From positions 1-59,405 of the forward strand of contig JAUYOH010000140.1 of the NCBI GenBank assembly GCA_030695925.1: a stretch of 59,405 bases of DNA, in the 5' to 3' direction. This DNA is from Candidatus Omnitrophota bacterium (GTDB lineage Bacteria; Omnitrophota; Gorgyraeia; Pluralincolimonadales; Pluralincolimonadaceae). The translations under genes were made by a program, and so were the position numbers. A model generated the notes under the pieces. The model was not told the DNA's origin, did no database searches, and saw nothing but the letters and a program-made list of their open reading frames with translations. Shown here piece by piece: positions 16,960-25,639 of this stretch (position 1 is its first letter; each line of letters opens with the position of its first letter).

Positions 16960-17388
16960 ATGCCTTACGAATTCCTTGAGCACGAAGCGGATATCGGCAT
17001 CCGCGCCTGGGGTAAATCCCTCGAAGAAGCGTTTGCCGATGGCGCCAAGGCATTGTTTGATATCATGGTCGACGTAGGAAAAGTCGAGCCGAAAGAATCT
17101 GTTGATATCCAATGCGAAGGCACCGACATCCCCGCCTTATTTGTTGAATGGCTTAATACCTTATTGACACGGGCCGACATAGCAGGCCTTGTCTTCGGCG
17201 ATTTTAAAAATATTACCATAACCCCCCTTGCTTATAATCTCTATAAATTGCACGCGAAAGCATCCGGAGAAAAATTAGACACTGTCAGACATAATATCAA
17301 AGTCGAGGCCAAAGCCGCCACATACCACGGCCTGAAATATGAGATCAAAGATGGGACGCATTATTTGCAGTGTGTTATAGATGTATAA
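16960..17388 (+). CDS. Archease
   Basis: 142 residues, normal length. EFLEHEADIGIRAWG at the N-terminus carries the acidic metal-binding residues, with VEWLNTLLTRAD in the middle and the C-terminal conserved YHGLKYE...VIDV. Archease speeds guanylylation and turnover of the RNA ligase RtcB, and the rtcB gene is the next gene downstream (about 280 bases away). The pair is a conserved functional unit in archaea and scattered bacteria. Confidence 0.94.
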   Translation: MPYEFLEHEADIGIRAWGKSLEEAFADGAKALFDIMVDVGKVEPKESVDIQCEGTDIPALFVEWLNTLLTRADIAGLVFGDFKNITITPLAYNLYKLHAKASGEKLDTVRHNIKVEAKAATYHGLKYEIKDGTHYLQCVIDV

Positions 17389-17511
17389 ATTCCGATTTTC
17401 GTCTTTCGCCTCACCGTTCGCATCTGCGACGTGCGACTCAAGACCGAAAATCTTCAATTTATAAGTTATCATATGGTTGCACAGGCTTTGTGTCCGCAAG
17501 TAGTCTGGTTA

Positions 17512-17626
17512 CCTTGAAATTTAATGTTGAGCGCAGAGCCGGTTTATGACGCAGCCCCGCCCAAAGACAATATTTACAAAAGGGGCGAGTAATAAAGTAA
17601 GGCCAAGCGAGACTTAAATTTCAAGG
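17512..17626 (+). ncRNA. Candidate structured element between archease and rtcB
   Basis: CCTTGAAATTTAA (17512-17524) is the exact reverse complement of TTAAATTTCAAGG (17614-17626), a 13-base perfect closing stem. Inside, CGCCC (17558-17562) pairs with GGGCG (17583-17587). There is no coding frame. It could be a leader RNA of rtcB, a small RNA, or a non-autonomous mobile element with terminal inverted repeats. The rest of the 280-base gap holds nothing else I can name except a small palindrome at 17632-17655. Confidence 0.45.
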
Positions 17627-17631
17627 CCTAG

Positions 17632-17655
17632 ATTGCTTCGGCTTCGCCTCGCAAT
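17632..17655. repeat. Small palindrome, ATTGC...GCAAT type
   Basis: ATTGCTTCGGCTTCGCCTCGCAAT has matching ATTGC/GCAAT ends and GCTTCG-rich arms, as in dispersed extragenic palindromes of many bacterial genomes. Only one copy is seen here. It ends 15 bases before the rtcB ATG. Confidence 0.5.
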
Positions 17656-17670
17656 GACAAGGTGACAAAG

Positions 17671-19125
17671 ATGAACATTGAACTTAAACAGGTCAGCGAA
17701 TATATCTGGGAAATACCGAAGTCCGGCGATATGCTCGTTCCCGGCAGGATCTACGGCGACGCCGAGATTATCCAGCATCTCGTTGATGATGTGAACAAGG
17801 GCAAAGAATGGAACGCGCTTGTCCAGATAAAGAACGTGGCTTGTCTTCCGGGGATCCAGAAGGCGTCGCTCGCGTTGGCAGACGTGCATCCGGGTTACGG
17901 TTTCGCGATAGGGGCTATCGGCGCGTTTGATACCGAGACAGGCGTCATATCCGTCGCTGGGGTCGGTTTTGATTGCAACTGCGGCGTCAGGACGCTTAAG
18001 ACACAGCTTACGCGTGATGATTTAAAAGGAAAAGAAGAAGAGCTCGCCAATGAATTATTCAAAGTCATTCCCGCCGGCATAGGCTCTGAGGGGAAGATAA
18101 AATTATCGCTCTTAGAGATAGACGAGGTCTTGGTCAAGGGCGCTAAATTTTCCGTAGAGCACGGTTATGGCTGGCAGGAAGACCTGATATTTATGGAAGA
18201 GGAGGGGTGTGTTAAGGGCGCCGATCCCAAGACAGTAAGTTATGAAGCCAAGAAGAGGGGATTTAATCAGGTCGGAACGCTCGGCTCAGGCAATCATTAT
18301 CTTGAAGTGCAATACGTCTCCGAGATATACGACGATAAAGCGGCAAAGATTTACGGATTATTTCCCGGCCAGATATTGATCTCTGTGCATTGCGGAAGCC
18401 GCGCCCTCGGCCATCAGATAGGCACCGATTATTTAAAGACGCTTGAGGCCGCCTCGAGAAAATACAATATCCCGATAAGGGAAAGAGAGCTTGTCTGTGC
18501 GCCGTTTAAGAGCGAGGAAGGAAGAAGATATTTTGCGGCGATAAATTGCGGTATCAATGCCGCGTTCGCCAACAGGCAGGCGCTAACGCATCTGACGAGA
18601 AAGGCATTTAATTCGGCTCTCGGCGTCGATGAGAAAACCATCCGTACCCTATATGACATCGGTCACAATACCGCCAAATTAGAGAAGCATAAAATTAACG
18701 GCCAGATGAAAGATTTGATCGTCCACAGGAAAGGCGCTACCCGCGCTTTTGGGCCGGGAAGACCTGAAGTTCCCGAGGCATACAGGGGTATCGGCCAGCC
18801 GGTCTTGGTCGGCGGCACGATGGGCACCTGCTCCTATATTTTGCACGGCACAGAAAAAGGAATGGAGGAGGTCTTTGGCACAGCGGTCCACGGGGCAGGG
18901 AGAGTTTCATCGAGGGAACAAGCCAAGAGAAGATGGCGCGGGACAGACCTCATAAAGCAGCTTAAAGAAGAGGGCATAATCATAAAGGGCCATAGCCTGC
19001 CGGGTCTCGCAGAGGAGGCGCCCGGCGCTTATAAGGATGTCACGCAGGTCGTAAACGTAGTCCATAATTCCGGCATTGCCGGGAAAGTAGCGATGTCAAA
19101 GCCCTTAATTTCCGTTAAGGGATAA
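17671..19125 (+). CDS. rtcB: RNA-splicing ligase RtcB (GTP-dependent 3'-phosphate/5'-OH RNA ligase)
   Basis: 484 residues from ATG 17671 (a GTG three codons earlier is in frame). RtcB joins 2',3'-cyclic phosphate or 3'-phosphate ends to 5'-OH ends through a histidine-GMP intermediate. Metal and active-site motifs: GVGFDCNCGVR, LGSGNHYLEVQ, VHCGSRALGHQ, the VHRKGATRAFGPG loop and the guanylylated histidine in VHGAGRVSSR. The upstream archease is its cofactor protein. Bacterial roles are tRNA or rRNA repair. No strong Shine-Dalgarno is visible; a structured element precedes it. Confidence 0.96.
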   Translation: MNIELKQVSEYIWEIPKSGDMLVPGRIYGDAEIIQHLVDDVNKGKEWNALVQIKNVACLPGIQKASLALADVHPGYGFAIGAIGAFDTETGVISVAGVGFDCNCGVRTLKTQLTRDDLKGKEEELANELFKVIPAGIGSEGKIKLSLLEIDEVLVKGAKFSVEHGYGWQEDLIFMEEEGCVKGADPKTVSYEAKKRGFNQVGTLGSGNHYLEVQYVSEIYDDKAAKIYGLFPGQILISVHCGSRALGHQIGTDYLKTLEAASRKYNIPIRERELVCAPFKSEEGRRYFAAINCGINAAFANRQALTHLTRKAFNSALGVDEKTIRTLYDIGHNTAKLEKHKINGQMKDLIVHRKGATRAFGPGRPEVPEAYRGIGQPVLVGGTMGTCSYILHGTEKGMEEVFGTAVHGAGRVSSREQAKRRWRGTDLIKQLKEEGIIIKGHSLPGLAEEAPGAYKDVTQVVNVVHNSGIAGKVAMSKPLISVKG

Positions 19126-19130
19126 AAAGC

Positions 19131-19174
19131 AAAGGCCCCGCGTATTAGCCGTAACCCACTACCGAAGGGGCTTT
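19131..19174 (+). terminator. Probable terminator after rtcB
   Basis: AAAGGCCCC (19131-19139) pairs with GGGGCTTT (19167-19174) with one bulge. The loop is long (27 bases) and the T-run short (TTTAT), so this is only a moderate call. Confidence 0.4.
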
Positions 19175-19187
19175 ATGCCGTCGGGAA

Positions 19188-19234
19188 ACACAATATATTG
19201 TATTTTTCCCTTGACAAGATACAACCGGCAATGT
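19188..19234 (+). promoter_or_regulatory. NrdR-box operator pair upstream of nrdJ
   Basis: ACACAATATATTGTAT (19188-19203) fits the NrdR consensus (acaCwAtATaTwGtgt) almost perfectly. A degenerate second box, ATACAACCGGCAATGT (19219-19234), lies exactly 31 bases centre to centre. That is the three-helical-turn spacing known for NrdR pairs, and it overlaps the promoter spacer. NrdR represses ribonucleotide reductase genes when dATP is high. The nrdR gene is not in the window. Confidence 0.75.
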
Positions 19235-19239
19235 ACACT
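19211..19239 (+). promoter_or_regulatory. nrdJ promoter
   Basis: TTGACA (19211-19216), 17-base spacer, TACACT (19234-19239). It sits between and under the two NrdR-type boxes, as expected for repression. Confidence 0.75.
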
Positions 19240-19266
19240 TTCTAGTGGAAAAGGAGGAAGAATTTG

Positions 19267-21540
19267 ATGGAAGCTAAACTGCAGGGTGGATTATCCGCTA
19301 ATTCTATAAAGGTATTGGAGAAACGTTATCTAAGGAAGAGCGCCGAGGGCCGCGTTATAGAGACACCCGAACAGCTCTTCCGCAGAGTGGCCAATAACAT
19401 TGCCTCAGCGGATCTGCTGTATGATCCGGATTTTAACGTCAAGAAATTAGAGGATGAGTTTTATGCAATTATATCTACTTTAGAATTTTTACCTAATTCG
19501 CCGACACTCATGAATGCCGGCCGCGAGCTTCAACAGTTATCCGCCTGCTTTGTCTTACCGGTCGAGGATTCGATGGAGTCTATATTTGAGGCGATAAAAA
19601 ATACCGCTCTCATACATCGCTCCGGCGGTGGGACGGGTTTCTCATTCTCGAAATTGCGCCCGAAGAACAGTATGGTAAAGACGACCGGTGGGATAGCGAG
19701 CGGGCCCGTCTCATTCATGAAAGTATTTGATGCCGCCACACAAGCGGTAAAACAGGGCGGCACACGGCGCGGCGCAAATATGGGGATATTACGAATCGAG
19801 CATCCGGATATCTTGGAATTCATAAAATGCAAGGAGTCCGACAAAGATATCACGAATTTTAATATCTCGGTCGCGTTAACGGAAGATTTTATGCGGAAGG
19901 TCGAACGCGACGAGGAATATGATCTTATTGAACCGCATACCAAAAAATCTGCGGGGCGCCTTAAGGCGCGCGAGGTCTTTGATACCATAGTAAAAATGGC
20001 TTGGAAGAACGGCGAGCCCGGAATCATATTTATAGATCGGATCAATAAATCAAATCCCACACCTGCGCTCGGTGCGATAGAGTCTACCAATCCCTGCGGT
20101 GAACAACCTCTGCTTCCTTACGAGAGTTGTAATTTAGGCTCGATAAACCTCTCCAGGACAGTCAAGCGCGCCGGAGATAGATTCGAGATAAATTGGGACA
20201 GGCTTCGCGATGTCACGCATCTGGCGGTCCATTTTCTGGATAACGTCATAGACATGAACAAATTTCCGCTCTCTCAGATAGAGAAGATGACGATGGCTAA
20301 CAGGAAGATAGGCCTTGGTGTCATGGGTTTTGCCGAGATGCTCATCAAACTCGGCATCCCGTATAATTCCGAGGAAGCCATCGAGATATCCGAGAAAGTG
20401 ATGTCGTTTATCCTGAATGAGGCAAAGAAAAAATCCCAAGCGCTCTCTTTAAGGCGCGGGCCCTTCCCGAATTTCGCGAATTCGATTTACGCCGACGCTC
20501 CGGGATTGAGGAACGCCACACTTACGACTATAGCGCCCACAGGTACCTTGTCGATAATAGCGGATACCACAAGCGGCATAGAGCCGCTCTTCGCCATATC
20601 ATACTACCGTGAGGTGATGGATAAGACAAAGCTCGTGGAGGTAAATTCCCTCTTTGAAGAAATAGCCCAAGAGAAGGGGTTCTATTCCGAGAAACTGATG
20701 GAGAAGATAGCGGAAAAGGGCAGCCTCCATGATATAGAAGAAATCCCGGAGGACATAAAGAGGGTATTCGTCACGGCTCACGACATAACCCCGATATGGC
20801 ATATAAGGATGCAGGCGGCATTCCAGAAATATACCGACAACGCGGTCTCGAAGACCGTCAATTTCCCAAATACGGCGACTCCCGATGGCGTGCGCGAGGT
20901 TTACCTCTTGGCGTATAAGATGGGATGCAAAGGCGTTACTATTTATCGTGACGGAAGCCGTGAAGAACAGGTCCTTTATATTAACCACACGAAAGAAAAA
21001 CCGGTCGAAGAGGATGCCAGGAAAGAAGATAAGGCGAGGACCTCGCCCCGTCCGAGGCCCGAGGTGACGAGGGGCACCACCACAAAGATCCTTACCGGGT
21101 GCGGCAATCTCTATATTACTATAAATGAAGATGAGAACGGAAGGCCTTTCGAAATATTTACCCAGATGGGAAAGGCGGGCGGTTGCGCCGCAAGCCAACT
21201 CGAGGCAATAGGAAGGCTTGTATCGCTGGCATTAAGATGCGGGCTTGATACCCATTCAATAATAGAGCAACTGACCGGCATCAGATGCCCGAACCCGTCG
21301 TGGGAAAAGGGCGGCAGGATATTCTCCTGCGCGGATGCCATCGCTAAGGCCATAGAGAAACGCTTATTAAACAGGAAAGTACAGGAAGAAAGCGATCCTA
21401 AGGTTGAGGAGACGACGCTTCAGAAGGCTAAGGTAAAAGTGGGCAATGTCGTCGGTGTGTGTCCCGATTGCGGCGGGTCACTGCAACATGTCGAAGGCTG
21501 CATGATATGCAAGGCCTGCGGTTATTCCAAGTGCGGGTAG
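19267..21540 (+). CDS. nrdJ: Ribonucleotide reductase, class II (adenosylcobalamin-dependent)
   Basis: 757 residues from ATG 19267; a TTG at 19264 is 6 bases from AAGGAGG and could also serve. Reduces ribonucleoside diphosphates using a B12-derived thiyl radical, with or without oxygen. Visible: FLPNSPTLMNAGR, QLSACFVLPVEDSM, the GGGTGFSFSKLRP loop, the radical cysteine in STNPCGEQPLLPYESC and the ATIAPTGTLSIIADTTSGIEP block (in parts). The C-terminus has the CPDCGG...CMICKACGYSKCG zinc-like tail typical of class II enzymes. No nrdB-like partner is adjacent. dcd follows with no gap, making a deoxynucleotide operon. Confidence 0.96.
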   Translation: MEAKLQGGLSANSIKVLEKRYLRKSAEGRVIETPEQLFRRVANNIASADLLYDPDFNVKKLEDEFYAIISTLEFLPNSPTLMNAGRELQQLSACFVLPVEDSMESIFEAIKNTALIHRSGGGTGFSFSKLRPKNSMVKTTGGIASGPVSFMKVFDAATQAVKQGGTRRGANMGILRIEHPDILEFIKCKESDKDITNFNISVALTEDFMRKVERDEEYDLIEPHTKKSAGRLKAREVFDTIVKMAWKNGEPGIIFIDRINKSNPTPALGAIESTNPCGEQPLLPYESCNLGSINLSRTVKRAGDRFEINWDRLRDVTHLAVHFLDNVIDMNKFPLSQIEKMTMANRKIGLGVMGFAEMLIKLGIPYNSEEAIEISEKVMSFILNEAKKKSQALSLRRGPFPNFANSIYADAPGLRNATLTTIAPTGTLSIIADTTSGIEPLFAISYYREVMDKTKLVEVNSLFEEIAQEKGFYSEKLMEKIAEKGSLHDIEEIPEDIKRVFVTAHDITPIWHIRMQAAFQKYTDNAVSKTVNFPNTATPDGVREVYLLAYKMGCKGVTIYRDGSREEQVLYINHTKEKPVEEDARKEDKARTSPRPRPEVTRGTTTKILTGCGNLYITINEDENGRPFEIFTQMGKAGGCAASQLEAIGRLVSLALRCGLDTHSIIEQLTGIRCPNPSWEKGGRIFSCADAIAKAIEKRLLNRKVQEESDPKVEETTLQKAKVKVGNVVGVCPDCGGSLQHVEGCMICKACGYSKCG

Positions 21541-22095
21541 ATGATCAAATCTGACCGTTGGATCAAGAAGATGGCCCTCGAGGAAAAGATGATAGACCCG
21601 TTCGTCGATCATCAGGTCTCCGAGGGCCATATCAGTTACGGGCTCTCCAGTTTCGGCTATGATATAAGAGTGGCTGATGAATTCAAGGTATTCGCCACTA
21701 AGGCCGGTGAATACATTGACCCCAAGAGTTTTAACCCGAAGTTATTCACGGATTTTAAGGGCGATATCTGTCTTATTCCGACGGGTTCTTTCGTCCTTGC
21801 CCGCTCCTTCGAGTATTTCAGGATACCGCAAAAGGCGCTTGCTATCTGCATCGGCAAATCCACGTATTGCCGTTGCGGTGTCATCGTAAACGTAAGCCCC
21901 TTAGAACCCACATGGGAGGGGTATCTCACGATGGAGATATCCAACACTTCCCACCTGCCGGTTAAATTATACGCCAACGAGGGAATAGCGCAACTTGTAT
22001 TCTTCGAAGGCGAGGAAGTCCCGGAGGTGACCTACAAAGACAGGAAAGGTAAATATCAGAAGCAGCTGGGAATAGTCCTTCCGAAGATAAAATGA
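21541..22095 (+). CDS. dcd: dCTP deaminase
   Basis: 184 residues. [27 protein letters not shown] and the catalytic-glutamate strand [12 protein letters not shown] identify the trimeric dUTPase-like fold deaminase that makes dUTP from dCTP for dTTP synthesis. A bifunctional deaminase/dUTPase cannot be excluded. It starts on the base after the nrdJ stop and overlaps the next gene by 4 bases. Confidence 0.95.
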   Translation: MIKSDRWIKKMALEEKMIDPFVDHQVSEGHISYGLSSFGYDIRVADEFKVFATKAGEYIDPKSFNPKLFTDFKGDICLIPTGSFVLARSFEYFRIPQKALAICIGKSTYCRCGVIVNVSPLEPTWEGYLTMEISNTSHLPVKLYANEGIAQLVFFEGEEVPEVTYKDRKGKYQKQLGIVLPKIK

Positions 22096-22925
22096 AGTTG
22101 ATCCTGCCGGTCTCAGATTTTAATCTCGAGCATACCTTGGAATGCGGCCAGGCATTCCGCTGGGCAAAGACAGACGGTTTCTATTACGGCATAATCGCCG
22201 AAAGGCTCTTGAGGATAAAATATGACGGCCGGCGCCTTATATGTGAATCTGATTCCCCGCTTAATAAAGAAGAGGTCTTAGAATATTTCGGTTTAAATGA
22301 AGACCTCTCTTGTATACTAAGAGAAATAGACGTAGATAAGCGTATACACAAAGCGGTATTAAAATTCCGCGGCCTGCGGATATTAAATCAGGGACATTGG
22401 GAGTGCCTGGCTTCTTTTATCCTTTCCTCTTATAATAATATCCCGCGCATAAAAAAGATGATAGGCAAACTTTCCGAGAATTTCGGCAAGAGACTGACTT
22501 TAGGACAGGTCGAGGGTTATTCTTTCCCGGCAGCGGCAAAGATCGCCAAGGTCAAGGTAAGCGATTTAAGAAGATTAGGACTTGGGTTCAGGGCCGGGTA
22601 TTTGAAAGATGCGGCATGTAAAATCGCATCGGGAAGACTTGACTTAAACGGCCTCGAGGATTTAAACTATGAAGAAGCGAAGAAGAGCTTGATCTCGCTC
22701 AAGGGCGTGGGGGAAAAAGTCGCCGACTGCGCGCTGCTCTTTTCCTTTAAGAAATATGAGGCATTTCCGGTTGATGTGTGGATAAAAAGGGGAATAGAGG
22801 ATCTATATTTTAAAGGAAGGGCCGTCCCGCAGAAGAAGATCGCGGAATTCGCCCGTAGCCACTTCGGCCGTTATGCCGGCTACGCGCAGGAATATCTGTA
22901 TCATTATTTAAGGCGCGGAAGATAA
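22092..22925 (+). CDS. 8-oxoguanine DNA glycosylase, OGG1 type
   Basis: 277 residues. The N-terminal OGG_N-like domain ([15 protein letters not shown]) precedes the HhH-GPD core. [15 protein letters not shown] carries the catalytic lysine, equivalent to human OGG1 K249. [12 protein letters not shown] has the catalytic aspartate in the position of OGG1 D268. It removes 8-oxoguanine paired with C and nicks as a beta-lyase. ATGA overlap with dcd couples a repair gene to the deoxynucleotide operon. Confidence 0.93.
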   Translation: MKLILPVSDFNLEHTLECGQAFRWAKTDGFYYGIIAERLLRIKYDGRRLICESDSPLNKEEVLEYFGLNEDLSCILREIDVDKRIHKAVLKFRGLRILNQGHWECLASFILSSYNNIPRIKKMIGKLSENFGKRLTLGQVEGYSFPAAAKIAKVKVSDLRRLGLGFRAGYLKDAACKIASGRLDLNGLEDLNYEEAKKSLISLKGVGEKVADCALLFSFKKYEAFPVDVWIKRGIEDLYFKGRAVPQKKIAEFARSHFGRYAGYAQEYLYHYLRRGR

Positions 22926-22941
22926 TCCAATGGAGGAGAAT

Positions 22942-23226
22942 ATGCTACCGGAGTATAGGAGAAGGACAAATATCGGGGTGGGGCTCGGAGTCGTAGCGCA
23001 ACTGATAGGTTTTATCGCGAGCCAGTATGTAGATATAGGGACGATCCTTTGGCTTGCGGCTATATTGATCTACGGCGGCATAATCCTTTTTATATGGGGG
23101 TTATGGTCTTACGCGATAGGCAAGGGTTACCGCGGCGCATGGGGATTGTTGGGTTTTTTAAGCCTCATCGGTCTTGTAATCCTTTTTTTCTTTCCCGACA
23201 AACACAGATCACCCAAGGCCGCGTAA
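22942..23226 (+). CDS. Small three-helix membrane protein, unknown function
   Basis: 94 residues from ATG 22942. An earlier in-frame ATG (22930) contains the GGAGG Shine-Dalgarno itself, so 22942 (5-base spacing) is preferred. After MLPEYRRRTNIG come three hydrophobic segments (about residues 12-29, 33-53, 61-82) with a KGYRGAWGLLGFLSLIG turn, as in PLD_N/phospholipase-spacer-like small proteins, and a KHRSPK tail. No assigned function. It is convergent with the TPR gene one base away. Confidence 0.7.
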   Translation: MLPEYRRRTNIGVGLGVVAQLIGFIASQYVDIGTILWLAAILIYGGIILFIWGLWSYAIGKGYRGAWGLLGFLSLIGLVILFFFPDKHRSPKAA

Positions 23227-23227
23227 G

Positions 23228-23677
23228 TTATTCTTTCCTGCCGGATGCCTTCCGCAGTTCCCGGAGGAATTCATCCTCTGCCTTACAGCCCAATCCTCTG
23301 GCCTTATATAGATCTTCCCACGCCTTATCGTATTCCCGTTTATAATAATAAGATTTTGCGCGGCCATAGTAAGCCGCCGCATATCTTGAATCTATCCGTA
23401 TTGCTTTGTTGAAGTCAGATATCGATTGATCGTAGTCGCCTTTATAACGATAGGTGAACCCACGGGTGTAATAGGCCGCGGCACAGGCAGGGTCTATCGC
23501 TATAGCTTTATTACAGGAAGATATGCAGTCATCGTATGCGCCGGCAGATAAGGACCGGCACGCCTCATTAATAAAGTTGACCACATTTTTATTGCCGGCG
23601 GCGAAAGTAAGTGATGGTAAGAGCATGACCATCAAAAATACCGGTATAAAATGGTTAAAGCCGCGCGATTTTCCCAT
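23228..23677 (-). CDS. Exported TPR-repeat protein
   Basis: 149 residues on the minus strand. Signal peptide FIPVFLMVMLLPSLTFA with cleavage near residue 27. It is followed by about three tetratricopeptide repeats (YDDCISSCNKAIAIDP, YDQSISDFNKAIRIDS, YDKAWEDLYKARGLG). Likely a periplasmic protein-protein interaction module; partner unknown. GAGGAGGA lies 5 bases before the ATG. It ends one base from the convergent membrane protein. Confidence 0.85.
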   Translation of the reverse strand: MGKSRGFNHFIPVFLMVMLLPSLTFAAGNKNVVNFINEACRSLSAGAYDDCISSCNKAIAIDPACAAAYYTRGFTYRYKGDYDQSISDFNKAIRIDSRYAAAYYGRAKSYYYKREYDKAWEDLYKARGLGCKAEDEFLRELRKASGRKE

Positions 23678-23746
23678 GATTTCCTCCTCGTGATATAATT
23701 TTACATCGAATTCTATTCGAAAGTCCAGCGAAAACCGAAAAAATGC

Positions 23747-23774
23747 TTGACAAAACTTTAATTTATGTTAAACT
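23747..23774 (+). promoter_or_regulatory. Sigma70-type promoter with extended -10
   Basis: TTGACA (23747-23752), 16 bases, TAAACT (23769-23774) preceded by TGT. It lies 53 bases upstream of the membrane protein gene at 23827. Confidence 0.7.
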
Positions 23775-23826
23775 TAAATCAGGAAATTATAAATAAAGTA
23801 GATGTAAAACCGAAAGGAGGGGTAAG

Positions 23827-24513
23827 ATGGGCCAAACAGGGCAGACGATAGTAACAGTAACAATGAGTGCTTGGAGTGAAGTCTGGGCTAAGATGGCGAT
23901 TTATCTACCTCAGTTGGTCGGCGCGATTATACTATTGATAATCGGTCTATTAATCGCGAAGGCGATCGAGAAGGTAGCGGTCCAGGTCCTGAAGCTTGCC
24001 CGCTTTGACGTCTTATCTGAGAAGGCCGGCATAGCAAGCATGCTTGCTAAAGGCGAGATCAAGCAGACATTAGCCGAACTTCTCGGCGTAGTGATTTACT
24101 GGCTTTTAGTATTGGTATCCGTGATCATAGCGCTGAACGCCGTGGGTCTTACGGCAGCGGGATTCCTGGATAAGGTTGCTTCGTATGCGGGTAACGTCGT
24201 TCTTGCAATATTCGTATTGGTATTAGGTTTGTTCTTTGCCGCATTGATCAGCTCCATAGTCAGAACCGCGGCATCAAATGCCGGAGTAGCGACCGCCAAG
24301 AACTTAGGTCAGATAGCGCAGATCGTGATAGTCGTGATTACAGTTTTGACCGTTTTACCTATGCTGGGAGTCAGGACGACTATAATAGATTTAGCGATAT
24401 CTATTTTGCTGGCATCGGCAGGTTTGGGCTTGGCGTTGGCGTTCGGCCTCGGCTCAAAGGAAGTCGCCGGAAGGATAGTATCAGAGTTTGTCGACAAGTG
24501 GAAGAAGAGATAA
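23827..24513 (+). CDS. Multi-helix membrane protein, MscS-like TM-helix repeat family
   Basis: 228 residues. Hydrophobic helices at about residues 27-48, 83-104, 120-145 and 156-180, plus a pore-like LLASAGLGLALAFGLGSKEVA near the end. It resembles the TM_helix/CmpX-type proteins related to small mechanosensitive channels, and matches their GLGLALAFGLG glycine-rich helix. It lacks the cytoplasmic beta domain of true MscS, so channel activity is uncertain. It has its own promoter, AAGGAGGGG Shine-Dalgarno and downstream terminator, so it is monocistronic. Confidence 0.8.
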   Translation: MGQTGQTIVTVTMSAWSEVWAKMAIYLPQLVGAIILLIIGLLIAKAIEKVAVQVLKLARFDVLSEKAGIASMLAKGEIKQTLAELLGVVIYWLLVLVSVIIALNAVGLTAAGFLDKVASYAGNVVLAIFVLVLGLFFAALISSIVRTAASNAGVATAKNLGQIAQIVIVVITVLTVLPMLGVRTTIIDLAISILLASAGLGLALAFGLGSKEVAGRIVSEFVDKWKKR

Positions 24514-24559
24514 CGGAGGAACTAGTAGTAAAAGTTGAATAGCTCAAACTAGGATGATA

Positions 24560-24598
24560 AAGAAGGGACTTCAAATGGCGGAAGTCCCTTCTTTTTTT
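24560..24598 (+). terminator. Strong Rho-independent terminator
   Basis: AAGAAGGGACTTC (24560-24572) pairs perfectly with GAAGTCCCTTCTT (24581-24593), loop of 8, followed by a 7-T run. Confidence 0.95.
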
Positions 24599-24617
24599 GT
24601 ATCAAAAATTTCAAATT

Positions 24618-25637
24618 ATGGCACATATTGTTAGGAAGGATAAAAGGCGGCACAAGATAGTGGGGTTGACCTATGACGTCAAGCCCGACTATCTCTTTAG
24701 GAAAGGCGACCCAGAAGACGCCAATGCGGAGTTTGACCATCCCGACACGATAGAGGTCATAAAGGACGCGATAGAATCCGGCGGGCATAAAGTCGTAAAG
24801 ATAGGAAACGTTCATAATCTTCTGCGCCGTTTAAAGAATTTAGACGTTGACATAGTCTTTAATATAGCGGAAGGGGTTTACGGGCGTAACAGGGAATCGC
24901 AGGTGCCCATTGTGCTGGAGATGGCGGGGATCCCGTTTGTGGGCGCCGACGGTTTGACGCAGGCCTTGACACTCGATAAAGTCATGGCCAAGAAGGTGCT
25001 GATATCGGAGGGTATTCCGACGCCCGATTTTTTTGTGTTATCGGATGTAAATAGTCTTAACGGGGCGAAACTGAATTTCCCGATGATAGTTAAACCGCGA
25101 TACGAGGGTTCAAGCAAGGGGATAAGCGACAGGTCCATAGTATCCAACGCCCGCAGATTAAAAGAGCAGGCGCGCTGGGTTATACGGACTTATAAACAAC
25201 CGGCTTTGGTTGAAAAATTCATAACGGGCTCTGAATTTACCGTTCCGATAGTCGGTAATGAACAGCCCGAGGCTTTGCCGGTCGTCCAGATCAAGATAGA
25301 CGGCAAGCTTAATCTCGGCGATCTATGTTATACATTTTCCAGGATAACTTCGAATACACTGAATTACGTCTGTCCGGCGAAGATATCCAGATCTCTCGAG
25401 AACAAATTAAAGAAGGTGGCTCTGGCGGTCTATAAGGCTGTCGATTGCCGGGATTTCGGCAGGGTTGACATAAGGGTGGATAAGAACGGAAACCCCTTTG
25501 TGCTGGAGATAAACTCGCTTCCTTCTCTCTCGACCGAAGATGTATTCATGGTTGTTTCGAAGCATATGAAGGTATCTTATAACAAGACGGTAAACAGGAT
25601 ATTGGATTACGCTCTGGAAAGGTACGGGATAAGATAA
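24618..25637 (+). CDS. ATP-grasp ligase, D-Ala-D-Ala ligase-like (first of tandem pair)
   Basis: 339 residues from ATG 24618; no Shine-Dalgarno is visible and the start lies just behind a terminator. The homologous core begins at KIVGLTYDV. The Ddl-like ATP-grasp is shown by FPMIVKPRYEGSSKGI, the CRDFGRVDIRVD metal-binding strand and VLEINSLPSLS. The HG-x2-GEDG substrate loop of true Ddl is replaced by EGVYGRNRESQVP, and the LEVNTxPGMT end by LEINSLPSLST. An amino-acid or peptide ligase of different specificity is likely. Homologous to the next gene, which begins 2 bases later. Confidence 0.85.
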   Translation: MAHIVRKDKRRHKIVGLTYDVKPDYLFRKGDPEDANAEFDHPDTIEVIKDAIESGGHKVVKIGNVHNLLRRLKNLDVDIVFNIAEGVYGRNRESQVPIVLEMAGIPFVGADGLTQALTLDKVMAKKVLISEGIPTPDFFVLSDVNSLNGAKLNFPMIVKPRYEGSSKGISDRSIVSNARRLKEQARWVIRTYKQPALVEKFITGSEFTVPIVGNEQPEALPVVQIKIDGKLNLGDLCYTFSRITSNTLNYVCPAKISRSLENKLKKVALAVYKAVDCRDFGRVDIRVDKNGNPFVLEINSLPSLSTEDVFMVVSKHMKVSYNKTVNRILDYALERYGIR

Positions 25638-25639
25638 AG

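Noticed and set aside
17389-17670. RNase P, 6S or SRP RNA in the gap before rtcB
   Set aside because: None of the conserved core motifs of these RNAs is present.
23678-23703. Minus-strand TAAAAT as promoter of the TPR gene
   Set aside because: No convincing -35 element at 16-18 bases; kept only as a possibility.
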